DNA of 64,000 nt from an uncultured Algibacter sp. (lineage in GTDB: Bacteria; Bacteroidota; Bacteroidia; Flavobacteriales; Flavobacteriaceae), in assembly GCA_937958265.1 (NCBI GenBank), contig CALGNX010000018.1, positions 43,311-107,310 of the forward strand, in the 5' to 3' direction. Positions 10,001 through 18,867 of the stretch are shown here, in pieces (the stretch's first letter is position 1; each line of letters begins with the position of its first letter). Below the pieces are notes generated by a model. It searched no databases. It worked only from the letters and a program-made list of their open reading frames with translations, and was not told the origin of the DNA. Made by a program: the position numbers and the translations under genes.

Positions 10001-10441
10001 GATTTTGAACTCCTTTTCCCTGATGATTACATAAACAATATTTCAGAACGACTTAAACTCTACACCGAATTAAACAATATAAATACTGCGGAAGAATTGC
10101 ATACCTTTGAAAATAAGCTAATAGATCGTTTTGGTGTATTACCTAAACAAGTGAACGATTTATTAAACAGTGTCCAAATAAAATGGCTAGCAACCAAAAT
10201 AGGATTGGAAAAAATTATTATGAAAAAAGGAAAACTAGTTGGCTATTTTATTAACGACCAGCAAAGTAATTTTTACCAAAGTAGCAGTTTTACCAAGGTA
10301 CTAAAATTTGTTCAATTACATCCCCAAGCTTGTAAGATGAAAGAAAAACAAACCCGAACAGGATTACGATTAATGCTAACTTTTGAGAATATAAAAACTA
10401 TAAAACAAGCCTTAACAGCTTTACAACCTATTATGGCTTAA
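7091..10441 (+). CDS. mfd: Mfd, transcription-repair coupling factor
   Basis: A 1116-aa protein starting at GTG. In order it has a UvrB-homology N-terminal region, a CarD/RID RNA-polymerase interaction domain at about residues 430-500 (GDYVTHIDHGIGRFGGL), a RecG-like helicase with Walker A GDVGFGKTEVA (about 588-598), the DEEQ box (about 685), SAT-like TLTATPIPRT (about 713), motif VI (QMRGRVGRS) and the C-terminal TRCF domain. It removes stalled RNA polymerase and recruits UvrA to lesions. The next gene starts 32 bases downstream, so the two may be co-transcribed. Confidence 0.97.
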   Translation: MSKNNISQTYLQTLQTQNLENIIGQNGTRTHLKGLLGSSFSFVISSAFKTSKKPFLLVLNDKEEAAHYLNDLEQLLSSKDVLFYPGSYRRPYEIEATDNANVLLRAEVLNRINSQKKPAIIVTYPDALFEQVVTRKELERNTLKVGINDSLSIDFVNEMLFEYKFKRVDFVTEPGEFSVRGGIVDVFSFSHDEPYRIEFFGDKVDSIRTFDVETQLSIEQTKQINIIPNVANKLLDENRQSFLKYMPQKTVICLKNADLLFSRINDFYNKAEDAFKKLSTDIKHAQPHQLFCNAEILKKQLLDFSIIEFGNTAIFNKTDNAQEITYKTAPQPTFNKQFNLLIADLNSNHNKGYTNYIACVSEQQAKRFHDIFDDSNLQVAPYNTIILSLHQGFIDHNTKIVCYTDHQIFERYHKFHLKNGYAKKQAITLKELTNLDIGDYVTHIDHGIGRFGGLQKIDVEGKKQEAIKLIYGERDILYLSIHSLHKITKFNGKDGKPPKIHKLGSNAWKTLKQKTKARVKHVAFNLIKLYAKRKTEKGYQYNPDSYMQHELEASFIYEDTPDQSTATADIKADMESERPMDRLICGDVGFGKTEVAIRAAFKAVDNGKQVAVLVPTTILAYQHSRTFAARLKDFPVTVDYVNRFRTAKEKRETLENLEQGKIDIIVGTHQLVNKKVKFKDLGLLIVDEEQKFGVAVKEKLKTIKDNVDVLTLTATPIPRTLQFSLMAARDMSVITTAPPNRYPIESHVIRFSEDTMRDAISYEIERGGQVFFIHNRIENIKEVAGMLQRLVPDAKIGIGHGQMDGKKLEQLMLQFMDGAFDVLVSTTIIESGLDVPNANTIFINNANNFGLSDLHQMRGRVGRSNKKAFCYFITPEYSAMTDDARKRITALEQFTELGSGFNIAMKDLEIRGAGDLLGGEQSGFINEIGFDTYQKILNEAIEELKDNEFKDLYDEDEDTKIYVKDVTIDTDFELLFPDDYINNISERLKLYTELNNINTAEELHTFENKLIDRFGVLPKQVNDLLNSVQIKWLATKIGLEKIIMKKGKLVGYFINDQQSNFYQSSSFTKVLKFVQLHPQACKMKEKQTRTGLRLMLTFENIKTIKQALTALQPIMA

Positions 10442-10473
10442 TTATTGTTTTCTAGAAATAAAACAACCCTATA

Positions 10474-11808
10474 ATGTATAAAAACCTACTTTTTTTTCTT
10501 TTTTTAGCTCCAAGTATTTTTTTGGGACAGCATACCATAAAAGGTAAATTTTCACCAGCTAAAGATTTTAATTTTGCTTTACTTTATAAAGTTAACCCCT
10601 CTATTTTCGATTATGTTACAAATGCTGAAATTGCAGAAGATGGCAGTTTTACCTTTAAATTAGATTCTACAAATACTAAAGGCACCTATCGATTAGTTTA
10701 CGCGGTACCTCAAGAAGATTTTAATTTTGATATCATGTATAACGGAGAAGAAGATATTGAACTCACTTTTAACTCAGAAACCGGGGTAGAATTTATAAAA
10801 TCTACTGAAAATAAATTATTAGCCTCTTACCGTAACAGCATGTCTATGGTTACACAAAGTATTGGCAACTATTTTAGCCAAGCAAGTAAAGAGAATAAAG
10901 CCTTAAAAGCCATTTTTAAAACACAAAGAGAAACACAAGACCGTTTTGAAGAATTAGCTAAAGGAACTATAGCTCTTACATTTATAAAAGCCAACAGACC
11001 CTATATACCCAGTAAAGTAGAACCCTTAGAAGAATACATTAAAAACCTGAAAAATCATTATTTTGATTATGTAGATTTTAGCAACCCAATACTGCAAAGT
11101 TCAAATTTTTTAGAAGAACGCGCGCGTAATTATGTTTTTGGCATGTCATTAGAGAATGAGGATGAATTTGAAAATTACAAAGAAAACATAACCGTTCTTT
11201 ATAGCCATATCAAAACAATTCCGAAAGAAATACAACGTATTTTATTACTAGACTTATGGGAACAAATGGGCGATTTAGAGTTTGAATCTATTGCTAATTT
11301 TATTTCTAAAAAATATTTAAAAAATATTGCCACAACACTAAATGATGATGAACTTTTAAAATCTTTAACACTCTACGAAAATTTAACTAAAGGGGTAATA
11401 GCACCAGATTTTGATATAGAAATTGAAGAAAGCAATAAGCTAGTCACAAAAAAAATGACAGACTTAAAAGGTGCTGAAAACTACATTATTGTATTTTGGA
11501 GTAGTACCTGCTCACACTGTTTAAAGGAAATACCACAATTAAAGACATTTGTAAATTCCTTAGAAAAAGACCGCATAAAAGTAATAGCTATTGGTTTAGA
11601 GGATGAGCCTTATGGTTGGAAAAACCTAACCTACGACTACCCAAATTTCATACATGTTTACGGCAAAGGAAAGTGGAAAAATAAGACAAGTCTTAACTAC
11701 GGAGTAACGTCTACTCCTACATACTTTATATTGGATAAGGATAAGAAAATAGTTTTAAAACCTCTAGATTTTGACGGGCTGAAAGAATATTTTAAAAAAG
11801 ACGAATAG
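10474..11808 (+). CDS. TlpA-like thiol-disulphide oxidoreductase, exported
   Basis: A 444-aa protein with an N-terminal signal peptide (about 1-18), a DUF4369-like beta region, a helical middle, and a C-terminal thioredoxin/TlpA domain with the CxxC motif WSSTCSHCLKEIP (about residues 344-356) and a cis-Pro (TSTPTYFI). Bacteroidetes proteins of this build are exported periplasmic thiol reductases. Its start is 32 bases after mfd. The substrate is unknown. Confidence 0.85.
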   Translation: MYKNLLFFLFLAPSIFLGQHTIKGKFSPAKDFNFALLYKVNPSIFDYVTNAEIAEDGSFTFKLDSTNTKGTYRLVYAVPQEDFNFDIMYNGEEDIELTFNSETGVEFIKSTENKLLASYRNSMSMVTQSIGNYFSQASKENKALKAIFKTQRETQDRFEELAKGTIALTFIKANRPYIPSKVEPLEEYIKNLKNHYFDYVDFSNPILQSSNFLEERARNYVFGMSLENEDEFENYKENITVLYSHIKTIPKEIQRILLLDLWEQMGDLEFESIANFISKKYLKNIATTLNDDELLKSLTLYENLTKGVIAPDFDIEIEESNKLVTKKMTDLKGAENYIIVFWSSTCSHCLKEIPQLKTFVNSLEKDRIKVIAIGLEDEPYGWKNLTYDYPNFIHVYGKGKWKNKTSLNYGVTSTPTYFILDKDKKIVLKPLDFDGLKEYFKKDE

Positions 11809-11970
11809 CATTATATTTAAAACCACAGCCGCGTAAAATATAATAAATTATAAAACAGAGTTTATGAATAATTATTAATCAAAAAAGGTTAAAATTAACT
11901 TGACCAATTGCTCCTATTACTTGGACTTACATATCAATAAAATCTTAAAAAAAATATTACCCCAAAAAAA

Positions 11971-12003
11971 AAGAATAGCGAATGTAACATTCACTATTCT
12001 TTT
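11971..12003. terminator. Bidirectional terminator
   Basis: AAGAATAG-c-GAATG and CATTC-a-CTATTCTT form a stem with one mismatch around TAA, flanked by A and T tracts. It serves the minus-strand gene at 12052 and possibly the TlpA-like gene. Confidence 0.65.
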
Positions 12004-12051
12004 ATAATAACTCAGAAATATAATATTTATTAAAGTCGTATCAAGAAGCTA

Positions 12052-12438
12052 TTAGTTAGGTAAACCTAAAGCTGCAGAAGCAGGAAATCCTCCTCTTGAA
12101 GGAGCATTACCAGTTCGTCTAGTTCCACTAAATACAGGTCTTACTCTAGTTGAAGAAGGCGTACTTGGAGTTCTCACAGTTTCTGGATTAGATCCTTCTG
12201 CTCTCAAACGTGTGCATCGAATACCAACTCTATTTCCTTCAATTGCAATATTATCCAACTCTTCACCTGTTCTACGATTTAAAATCGTTACGCTATCTCC
12301 ATTAAAGACTACACGAGTAATACCGTCATAAACTCTAGTTGTAGAATTACCATCTGCTGTTATAGTACAAGAAGATTGCTGTGCACTCATAACTGTTGAC
12401 ATTGCAAAAAAAACAAGCATTGAAAATAATGTTTTCAT
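12052..12438 (-). CDS. Small secreted protein of unknown function
   Basis: A 128-aa protein with a clear signal peptide (MKTLFSMLVFFAMSTVMSAQ). The mature part has a short beta-rich segment (VYDGITRVVFNGDSVTILNR) followed by a Ser/Thr/Pro/Gly/Arg-rich, probably disordered tail. I do not recognise a family. It has a possible structured leader just upstream (12458-12502) and a terminator downstream, so it is transcribed alone. Confidence 0.7.
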   Translation of the reverse strand: MKTLFSMLVFFAMSTVMSAQQSSCTITADGNSTTRVYDGITRVVFNGDSVTILNRRTGEELDNIAIEGNRVGIRCTRLRAEGSNPETVRTPSTPSSTRVRPVFSGTRRTGNAPSRGGFPASAALGLPN

Positions 12439-12457
12439 AATAAAAAATTTTGTTTTC

Positions 12458-12502
12458 CCTACTCTATTTTCATGGGCTTTTCGGGTTACGCCATGAGGTA
12501 GG
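12458..12502 (-). promoter_or_regulatory. Possible structured 5' leader of the secreted protein gene
   Basis: Two nested inverted repeats (CCTAC/GTAGG outside, CATGG/CCATG inside) lie 20-64 bases upstream of the start codon, with a GC content well above the surrounding AT-rich sequence. The pairing is seen directly. Its role as an RNA switch, attenuator or protein site is not known, and I cannot match it to a named riboswitch. Confidence 0.35.
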
Positions 12503-12723
12503 ACGTTAAAATTTTAAACATATTACAAACAAATAGAAAAAAAAAATATTTTTTTTTCATTATTGCTAGACATTTATTACAATACTGTTATCTAGGTGAG
12601 TTTTTTACTATATATTTTTTATCTAAAATTCACCACAACCCTAGTAGATTAAAAAAACTAAATAATTAAGGTATATATATATATATATTAATTATTATAG
12701 GCAAAGTAGTATTTATGTTTATT

Positions 12724-13083
12724 TTAAAAATGATAAAAAGCATTTTCTAAATGCTCAATATTAAAAGCATCATAATCTTTAACAATAGAAATAACATCAA
12801 AGCGTACTTCAAAATCTAAATTATTAGCCATTATATATGCGTTAACTGCCCTTACTAGGCGTTGTATTTGTTTAGGCTTCACAAAATCTTGTGGATTTCC
12901 AAAATATCTTGTCGAGCGGGTTTTAACTTCAATAATAGCTAAAACATCTTTTTTTAGTGCGATAATATCCACCTCAGCCTTTTGAAACCTGAAGTTACGC
13001 TCCAAAATCTTATAATTATTTTTCAAAAGAAAATTCACAGCAAGCTGTTCTCCTTTTTTACCGAGTTCATTATGATTTGCCAT
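12724..13083 (-). CDS. yraN: YraN/UPF0102 family endonuclease-like protein
   Basis: A 119-aa protein with the family layout: GKKGEQLAVNFLLKNNY near the N-terminus, then AEVDIIALKKDVLAIIEVKTR, which holds the D...ExK residues of a PD-(D/E)XK nuclease-like fold (about residues 38-56). YraN proteins belong to the Holliday-junction-resolvase-like group, and their biological role is poorly known. A (TA)n tract lies beyond its stop at about 12673-12688. Confidence 0.92.
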   Translation of the reverse strand: MANHNELGKKGEQLAVNFLLKNNYKILERNFRFQKAEVDIIALKKDVLAIIEVKTRSTRYFGNPQDFVKPKQIQRLVRAVNAYIMANNLDFEVRFDVISIVKDYDAFNIEHLENAFYHF

Positions 13084-13294
13084 ATTTTACCAGCTGAAAT
13101 TTAAAACAAATTACTCTACATTTATAAATATACTATACTTATATTTCAATATGACGCTAGTTCATAGCCTACGCAATTTTTCAATTTTCGCAGCAATAGC
13201 AACAAAGTATAGTACAAAATATTTTCACAAGAGTTTATAGATGAATCTTATAAGAAGGCTTTAATAAACGAACTAAAAAACTAGCTTTATAGTA

Positions 13295-13969
13295 TTATTT
13301 AGTATAATCAAAAATAAAATTAATATGTGGACTACTGGCCATAAGGTTTGGATTAGTACCCTCAAAACCTTCGGGAATAGCGTGGTTAAGTTTCTTATAA
13401 TAATTAACCCAACTCGTTAAAAACACACCTGTATCGTCTTTAAAAGTCATCGCATGCGTAACAAACGGGACTTTATCTTTACCTAACTTTTGATGAGCCA
13501 ACATTTTGTAAATCAATTCAGAACAATAATAAGCACTATCATCCCATAAAAAAACACTATCGTAAGGGGTATTTAAACGTTTTACACCATATTCTATAGC
13601 TTTTGGGATGTATTTTTTAAATTGTTCACTTAATCTTGCTATCGCGATTTGCGGTTTATTCTTTTCATTTCTATTTCGATTAAGAAAGTCCTCTAGTGAT
13701 GTTCGAGTAACGCCCTTTCTAGGAATTGCCTCAATAACGAACCATTTACCATCGTTAAGCATAACCATGCCTACGTGCGAAAAGTTTTTAGAAATTGAGG
13801 TGGCTGATACCGATTTAATAGCCTCATCAATTTCCCCTGTTCCTGTATTTTGAAAAAGCAAATCACCTTCTTGCATCTGGTAATCTTTATTATTTTGAGT
13901 GTTATTACAACTCAGTAAAACAAAAAACAAACTAAAAATAAGAAAAAAAATCCGTTGTATATTATGCAT
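13295..13969 (-). CDS. YiiX-like permuted NlpC/P60 cysteine hydrolase, lipoprotein
   Basis: A 224-aa lipoprotein (lipobox LLSC, about residue 21). The YiiX/YebB pattern is visible: EGDLLFQ, then FSHVGMV with the catalytic His, ending in YYCSELIYK with the catalytic Cys. This His-before-Cys order marks the circularly permuted papain-like group. These hydrolases act on amide or ester bonds in the envelope, with the target unknown here. It follows the metal ABC genes on the same strand by 25 bases. Confidence 0.85.
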   Translation of the reverse strand: MHNIQRIFFLIFSLFFVLLSCNNTQNNKDYQMQEGDLLFQNTGTGEIDEAIKSVSATSISKNFSHVGMVMLNDGKWFVIEAIPRKGVTRTSLEDFLNRNRNEKNKPQIAIARLSEQFKKYIPKAIEYGVKRLNTPYDSVFLWDDSAYYCSELIYKMLAHQKLGKDKVPFVTHAMTFKDDTGVFLTSWVNYYKKLNHAIPEGFEGTNPNLMASSPHINFIFDYTK

Positions 13970-13994
13970 TATCCAATAACATTAGTTTATAAAT

Positions 13995-15155
13995 TTAACC
14001 TCTAAACAAGAAAAAATCATCTTTCATATCTTCAATTTGAGCATCCTTATTGGTTATAATGTATGTAATGGCTTTTGATGTAAAACCCTCCCCTTTCTCT
14101 GTTAAAGACACTATATGTTTATCAATATAAATCATATTATTTTTTAACGCCAAATCCAAAACGGTTTTAGAACGCACTTTTTGCCAATTAATATGTTCAT
14201 TAAGGTGATTTACGTGGCGCTCACTTTTCTCTTTATGGTTTTTCAAATGTAATAAAAAAGTTAGTAATGATACTTCTATACGTTGTTGCTTTTCCCTATA
14301 CATTACCGCAATAATACCCTTATTTGGTGCGAACAAATATACTCCTAAAAAAAAGACACCTAGCATGGTAGTTATAGATCCGGCAATAGAGGCATCTAAA
14401 AAATGCGCTAACCAATACCCAGAAATAGCACTAATTACCCCAAAACAAACAGCATAAACAAGCATGCGTTTCAAATTATTAGTTAACAAATAGGCTGTAG
14501 CAGCAGGAGATATCATAAGAGCGACAACTAAAATTGCACCAACAGCATCAAAAGCTCCCACAGTGGTTACCGATGAAACCGCCATAAGGCCATAATGAAT
14601 AATTGCTGGTGAAAAACCCAATGAAGCCGCTAATCCAGCATCAAAAGTACTTACTTTTAATTCTTTAAAAAAAGCGATTAACAAAGCTACCGTTATTAAT
14701 AATATTGTTCCAATAATCCATAATGATTTTGGTCCAACATCCACCCCATAAACTAGCATTCTATCAAAAGGCGCAAAGGCTAACTCGCCCAATAAAACAG
14801 CATCGACATCCAAATGTACGTCATTTGCATTTTTAGCAATCATAATTACCCCAATACTAAATAAAATTGGAAACACTAAGCCAATAGCGGTATCCTCTTT
14901 TACCAAGCCTGTTTTTTGAATATACTCCACTAAAACTACCGTTATAATACCTGTTAAGGCTGCTAAAAAAATTAGTAAAGGTGAATTTAAATCTTGGGTA
15001 ATAAAAAAACCAATAACAATACCTGGTAGTATAGAATGGCTTATCGCATCGCTAATCATAGCCATTTTCCTAAGCACCAAAAATGTTCCCGGAATTGCAC
15101 AAGCTATGGCTACTAAACTCGCAATAAGTTGTATTTCTATTTGTGCACTACTCAT
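13995..15155 (-). CDS. Metal ABC transporter permease (second subunit)
   Basis: A 386-aa ABC-3 family permease with about eight membrane helices in the first 280 residues (DAISHSILPG, AAYLL-type motifs), followed by a charged C-terminal region resembling a winged-helix domain. Such C-terminal extensions occur in Tro/Mnt-type permeases of Bacteroidetes. It forms the channel of a Zn/Mn/Fe importer with its partner encoded immediately upstream, which it overlaps by 8 bases. Metal specificity cannot be read from the sequence. Confidence 0.9.
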   Translation of the reverse strand: MSSAQIEIQLIASLVAIACAIPGTFLVLRKMAMISDAISHSILPGIVIGFFITQDLNSPLLIFLAALTGIITVVLVEYIQKTGLVKEDTAIGLVFPILFSIGVIMIAKNANDVHLDVDAVLLGELAFAPFDRMLVYGVDVGPKSLWIIGTILLITVALLIAFFKELKVSTFDAGLAASLGFSPAIIHYGLMAVSSVTTVGAFDAVGAILVVALMISPAATAYLLTNNLKRMLVYAVCFGVISAISGYWLAHFLDASIAGSITTMLGVFFLGVYLFAPNKGIIAVMYREKQQRIEVSLLTFLLHLKNHKEKSERHVNHLNEHINWQKVRSKTVLDLALKNNMIYIDKHIVSLTEKGEGFTSKAITYIITNKDAQIEDMKDDFFLFRG

Positions 15156-16275
15156 TTTTTTGGGTTTGCTGGTTATATAGATTTGCTGCTGTTTTAAAAC
15201 CTTCCTCGGTTAAACTCCACATGGCACCATGTATTTTTACATAATTTTTTTGAACTAATTTTTGAAGTGACCCTTTGGTGAAACCTTGAAAATTATTTAA
15301 AATTTTTATTGCGTGCGGATGTCCAATATTTTCGTGAGTTTCGGCAATATGAAACATAAATGACAATGTTTTTTGAAGCTGTAAATCTCGACGATTTCTT
15401 ATAAAACGAATTTGTTTAAATAACAAACCACGACTTGGGGAAAAAATAAAAGAAAATATAACAAATACACCAGCAACAAGTACAATAACAGGCCCTGTTG
15501 AAAGATTATTTTCACTGGCACTAATAGCAGTACCCACAACACCAGAAAAAGCACCAAAAATTGCGGCTAAAAAAACCATGACAGACAAGCTATTTGTCCA
15601 TTGCCTTGCTGCTGCTGCTGGCGCTAAAAGCATCGCACTCATTAAAACCACACCAACGGTTTGCAACCCCAAAACTATAGCCAATACAATAAACGTGGTA
15701 ATTAATATGTCGATAAATTTGGTATTAAAACCTAGTGTTTTAGTATAATCGGCATCAAAAAGTAATATTTTAAATTCCTTCCAGAATAACAATAAAACAA
15801 ATAAACATATTCCTGTAACCAGAGCCATCATCCAAACATCGCGTTCTACTAAAGTTGCTGCCTGCCCAAACAAATATTTATCCAACCCAGCTTGATTGGC
15901 ATTGGGCTGTTTTTGAATAAAGGTGATCAGTAACATTCCAAAACCAAAAAACAACGATAAAATTAAGCCTAATGCTGTGTCGGATTTTAAATGTGTTTTA
16001 CTAATAATACCTCGAATCCAAAAGGTACCAATAAGGCCGCTAACTAAAGCACCCAATAATAGTATATTACCATCTTTAGCTCCTGTTATTAAAAAAGCTA
16101 TAGCAATACCCGGTAGGGCAGCGTGCGAAATAGCATCGCCCAAGAGGCTTTGCTTTCTTAGCACCGCAAAACTACCAAGCATACCTGTAACAGCACCTAG
16201 TATGGCGGTACCTAGAGTTATAGTTCTTAGGGTGTAGTCTGTAAAAACTAGTTTTATATATTCGGTAATATCCAT
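15148..16275 (-). CDS. Metal ABC transporter permease (first subunit)
   Basis: A 375-aa ABC-3 family permease: eight or so helices in the first 285 residues with the conserved LLGDAISHAALPGIA motif (about 43-57), then a C-terminal helical, winged-helix-like domain (FTKGSLQKLVQKNYVKIHG...LTEEG). It is homologous to the next permease. Gene order ATPase-permease-permease with 1-base spacing and an 8-base overlap shows a single operon. Confidence 0.9.
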   Translation of the reverse strand: MDITEYIKLVFTDYTLRTITLGTAILGAVTGMLGSFAVLRKQSLLGDAISHAALPGIAIAFLITGAKDGNILLLGALVSGLIGTFWIRGIISKTHLKSDTALGLILSLFFGFGMLLITFIQKQPNANQAGLDKYLFGQAATLVERDVWMMALVTGICLFVLLLFWKEFKILLFDADYTKTLGFNTKFIDILITTFIVLAIVLGLQTVGVVLMSAMLLAPAAAARQWTNSLSVMVFLAAIFGAFSGVVGTAISASENNLSTGPVIVLVAGVFVIFSFIFSPSRGLLFKQIRFIRNRRDLQLQKTLSFMFHIAETHENIGHPHAIKILNNFQGFTKGSLQKLVQKNYVKIHGAMWSLTEEGFKTAANLYNQQTQKNE

Positions 16276-16276
16276 T

Positions 16277-17014
16277 TTATTCCTGAATACTTACTTTATA
16301 ATTAATACCGTAAGTTTTGGTTAAATTATCGTCGTTAAAAATATCTTTAACGGGACCTGTGGCTATTTTTTTTACATTCAAAAAGGTTACCCAATCAAAA
16401 TACTCTGGAACCGTTTGCAAATCGTGATGTACAACAATAACGGTTTTACCTGCTTTACGTAATTCTTTTAAAATATTAATAATAGCAATTTCTGTAGTAG
16501 CATCTACCCCCTGAAAAGGCTCATCCATAAAATAGATAGAAGCATTTTGTACTAAAGCTCGTGCTAAAAATATGCGTTGTTGTTGCCCGCCCGAAAGCTG
16601 ACTTATTTGTCTGTTTTTAAAGGGTAGCATACCTACTTTTTCCAGCGCTTCTAGGGCTGCTTTCTTTTCTTTTTGTCTTGGCCGTTTTATCCAGCCTAAA
16701 CTGCCATAAGTTCCCATGATTACAACATCTAAGGCTGTGGTAGGAAAATCCCAATCGACACTTCCTTTTTGGGGTACGTATGCTACTATTTGCCGTTGTT
16801 TTGCATAAGGTTTTCCAAATATTTCTACACTTCCTGCTATAGGTTTTAGTATGCCTAAAATGGATTTAATAAGGGTGGATTTTCCGGCGCCATTAGGGCC
16901 TACTATAGCCATAAGTACGCCTTCGGGAATTTCTAAATCGATATCCCAGAGTACGGGCTTGTAGTTATAAGCAACCGTGAGATCGTCTACTTTTACGGCA
17001 ATTTTATCACTCAT
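16277..17014 (-). CDS. Metal ABC transporter ATP-binding protein
   Basis: A 245-aa ABC ATPase with Walker [10 protein letters not shown] (about residues 39-47), the signature LSGGQQQR (about 140-147), Walker B YFMDEPF (about 161-167) and the switch His (VVHHD). It energises the two permeases encoded downstream. The binding protein gene lies 240 bases upstream, separated by a dispersed repeat, so it may be a separate transcript or read through. Confidence 0.93.
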   Translation of the reverse strand: MSDKIAVKVDDLTVAYNYKPVLWDIDLEIPEGVLMAIVGPNGAGKSTLIKSILGILKPIAGSVEIFGKPYAKQRQIVAYVPQKGSVDWDFPTTALDVVIMGTYGSLGWIKRPRQKEKKAALEALEKVGMLPFKNRQISQLSGGQQQRIFLARALVQNASIYFMDEPFQGVDATTEIAIINILKELRKAGKTVIVVHHDLQTVPEYFDWVTFLNVKKIATGPVKDIFNDDNLTKTYGINYKVSIQE

Positions 17015-17028
17015 AATATTATCTTTTT

Positions 17029-17165
17029 AGCCCTGATAGTAGCGGCATCCTTTTTTTGTGTTATATAACCTTAATTCGCAACTATACATTTCAAGAAGCC
17101 ACTAATTTAATTAAAACACATGAACTTGAAACAAAAAAAGATATAGCGGATAGCAGGAAATAGCT
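17029..17165 (+). repeat. Dispersed flavobacterial intergenic repeat, variant copy E
   Basis: A long inverted repeat begins AGCCCTGATAG and ends CAGGAAATAGCT, with an inner stem CATCCTTTTTTTGT / ACAAAAAAAGAT. The CGGCATCCTTT and AAAGATATAG core is shared with copies C and D, but the GCGTTA/TAACGC ends are replaced. It sits between the ABC ATPase and the binding protein gene. Confidence 0.65.
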
Positions 17166-17253
17166 TCAAATTATTAATTTACTAACACACATTTATAATC
17201 TTTTAAAATGCTCATGCCTTTTTTTAATGCTGGCTACAACATAAATTAAACAT

Positions 17254-18159
17254 TTATTTTAAAGCATTTACAATGGTGTTTACGTTGTACTGAAACATAC
17301 CAATATATGTACCTTCGCTAGTTCCTAAATCGCCCAATGCATCTGAAAATAAAGAACCACCAATTATTACTTTATGGCCCTTAGAGTTTACTGCCGCCTG
17401 CAAGGCCTCGATAGTACGTTTTGGCACGGAACTTTCTATAAATATGGCTTTTACATTTTTCTCTATTATAAATGCTGATAACTTTTGAACATCTTGTACG
17501 CCTGCCTCGGTTGCTGTTGATAGACCTTGAAGACCATAAACTTCAAAATTAAATGCTTTACCAAAATAGTTAAAAGCATCGTGTGCTGTTACTAAAATAC
17601 GTTGTGCTTTTGGCAAGGTTTCTATAGTGGCTTTTAGCTTTACTTTTAAATTTTCTAGTTGGGTTATATATGCTGCGCCATTGGCTGCAAATGCTGCTTT
17701 TTGTTCTGGAATGGCAATAGATAATTTTTGAACAACAAACTGCGTGGCTTGCACCCAATAATCGAGATTAAACCAAATATGCGGGTCGTAATTTGAAGCG
17801 AAATATTCCGATCCTATTAGCGTTTTTTTATCTAAAGCATCGCCTATTGCAATGGTTTTTGTAGTTTTCATTTTCTCGAAAACCTCAACTAACTTGCCCT
17901 CTAAATGGAGTCCATTATAAAAAATAATATCGGCTTTTGCTAGTTTTGTAACATCGCCAGCACTGGCTTTGTATAAATGCGGATCGACTCCACTACCCAT
18001 TAAACCTTGCAAATTAATATGTGTACCACCTATGTTTTTAACCAAGTCGGTTATCATGGATGTGGTGGTTACTACGTTTAATTTTGTGTTGCTTTGTTTT
18101 TCGTTTTTACAACTGAAAAAAACTAAAAGTATTAATGATGCAAAAATAATTCTTTTCAT
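17254..18159 (-). CDS. Zinc/manganese ABC transporter substrate-binding lipoprotein (ZnuA/TroA-like)
   Basis: A 301-aa lipoprotein (lipobox VFFSC at about residue 17) of the cluster A-I metal-binding family. Metal ligands can be placed at DPHLYK (about 60), DPHIWF (about 126) and the VTAHDAF motif (about 192), with an acidic residue near the C-terminus. There is no His-rich loop of the kind found in many ZnuA proteins, so Mn or Fe specificity is also possible. It delivers metal to the permeases downstream. Confidence 0.92.
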   Translation of the reverse strand: MKRIIFASLILLVFFSCKNEKQSNTKLNVVTTTSMITDLVKNIGGTHINLQGLMGSGVDPHLYKASAGDVTKLAKADIIFYNGLHLEGKLVEVFEKMKTTKTIAIGDALDKKTLIGSEYFASNYDPHIWFNLDYWVQATQFVVQKLSIAIPEQKAAFAANGAAYITQLENLKVKLKATIETLPKAQRILVTAHDAFNYFGKAFNFEVYGLQGLSTATEAGVQDVQKLSAFIIEKNVKAIFIESSVPKRTIEALQAAVNSKGHKVIIGGSLFSDALGDLGTSEGTYIGMFQYNVNTIVNALK

Positions 18160-18226
18160 GCCTTTAAAAATTTGAATTATGTTTTTATAAAATAGTTGAA
18201 TTACAACTGTTTTGAACAGTGCTAAA

Positions 18227-18392
18227 TAATACCAATTAAAATTTAAAAAAAGGCTAATAACGCGTTTCTATCGCACCTTTATTTCAAAATAAAATAAAAC
18301 CGTAGCTAAGGCTATGCTATAATTTTCTTTCTCATATAGGCCCAATATAATTCAAGTTCTTTAGCCTAATTTTAAATCATATTTGGTATAAT
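18227..18392. repeat. MITE-like element upstream of the metal-binding protein gene
   Basis: Imperfect terminal inverted repeats of about 28-30 bases (TAATACCAATTAAAATTT...GGCTA against TAGCCTAATTTTAAAT...GGTATA) flank about 105 bases without an ORF. The right end abuts the stop codon of the thioredoxin-like gene. A small non-autonomous mobile element or a dispersed structured repeat would both fit. Confidence 0.4.
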
Positions 18393-18859
18393 TATAATTT
18401 GTTTAATATTTTTTTTGATGTATAGTAACTAAATAATCGTTCTTTTATTAAAAAATCACGATTAAAAATTAGTGTTGCTGGTAATGTAAATTCCTTATTT
18501 TTTCTTGATGCTAGTAAAAGTGGCAACTCGTGTACTCCGTTACGTTTTGTTTTAGCCTGTTTATTTATAAACGTTACACCATCGAAAACAATAGTATCTA
18601 AGGTTTCAACATCCATCTGTACAGCATAATAATTGCTATTTAATGTTTTAATAACTTTATTTTTAGAAAACACATCCCGATCTATTTTTTTACAATAAGC
18701 ACACCACTTTGCGTGAAAGTAAATAAAAACAGGTTTAGGTGCTTTAGAGAAAGCCGCCTCTAATTCCGACCATGTTTTCCACTCAATAGTTTCCTTAGAC
18801 TGCGCAAGACCACTATACATTATAAAAAAAAATAGTATGGTTAATAATAAATGTTTCAT
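18392..18859 (-). CDS. Exported thioredoxin-fold protein
   Basis: A 155-aa protein with a signal peptide (about 1-19) and a thioredoxin fold of the DsbD-gamma/DUF255 type, with the active site FHAKWCAYCKKID (CxxC at about residues 52-55). It is probably a periplasmic thiol reductase. It lies 8 bases after the TonB receptor gene, so the two form an operon; a role in keeping the receptor or a metal site reduced is inference. Confidence 0.85.
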   Translation of the reverse strand: MKHLLLTILFFFIMYSGLAQSKETIEWKTWSELEAAFSKAPKPVFIYFHAKWCAYCKKIDRDVFSKNKVIKTLNSNYYAVQMDVETLDTIVFDGVTFINKQAKTKRNGVHELPLLLASRKNKEFTLPATLIFNRDFLIKERLFSYYTSKKILNKL

Positions 18860-18867
18860 ATTAGATT

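Noticed and set aside
12475-12492. GGGCTTTTCGGGTTACGCC as a further copy of the dispersed repeat
   Set aside because: It shares only a short part of the end block and lacks the GCGTTAGGGATTG and AAAGATATAG parts.
12673-12688. (TA)n tract
   Set aside because: A short dinucleotide run downstream of yraN, not in a promoter or coding region; no evidence of function.
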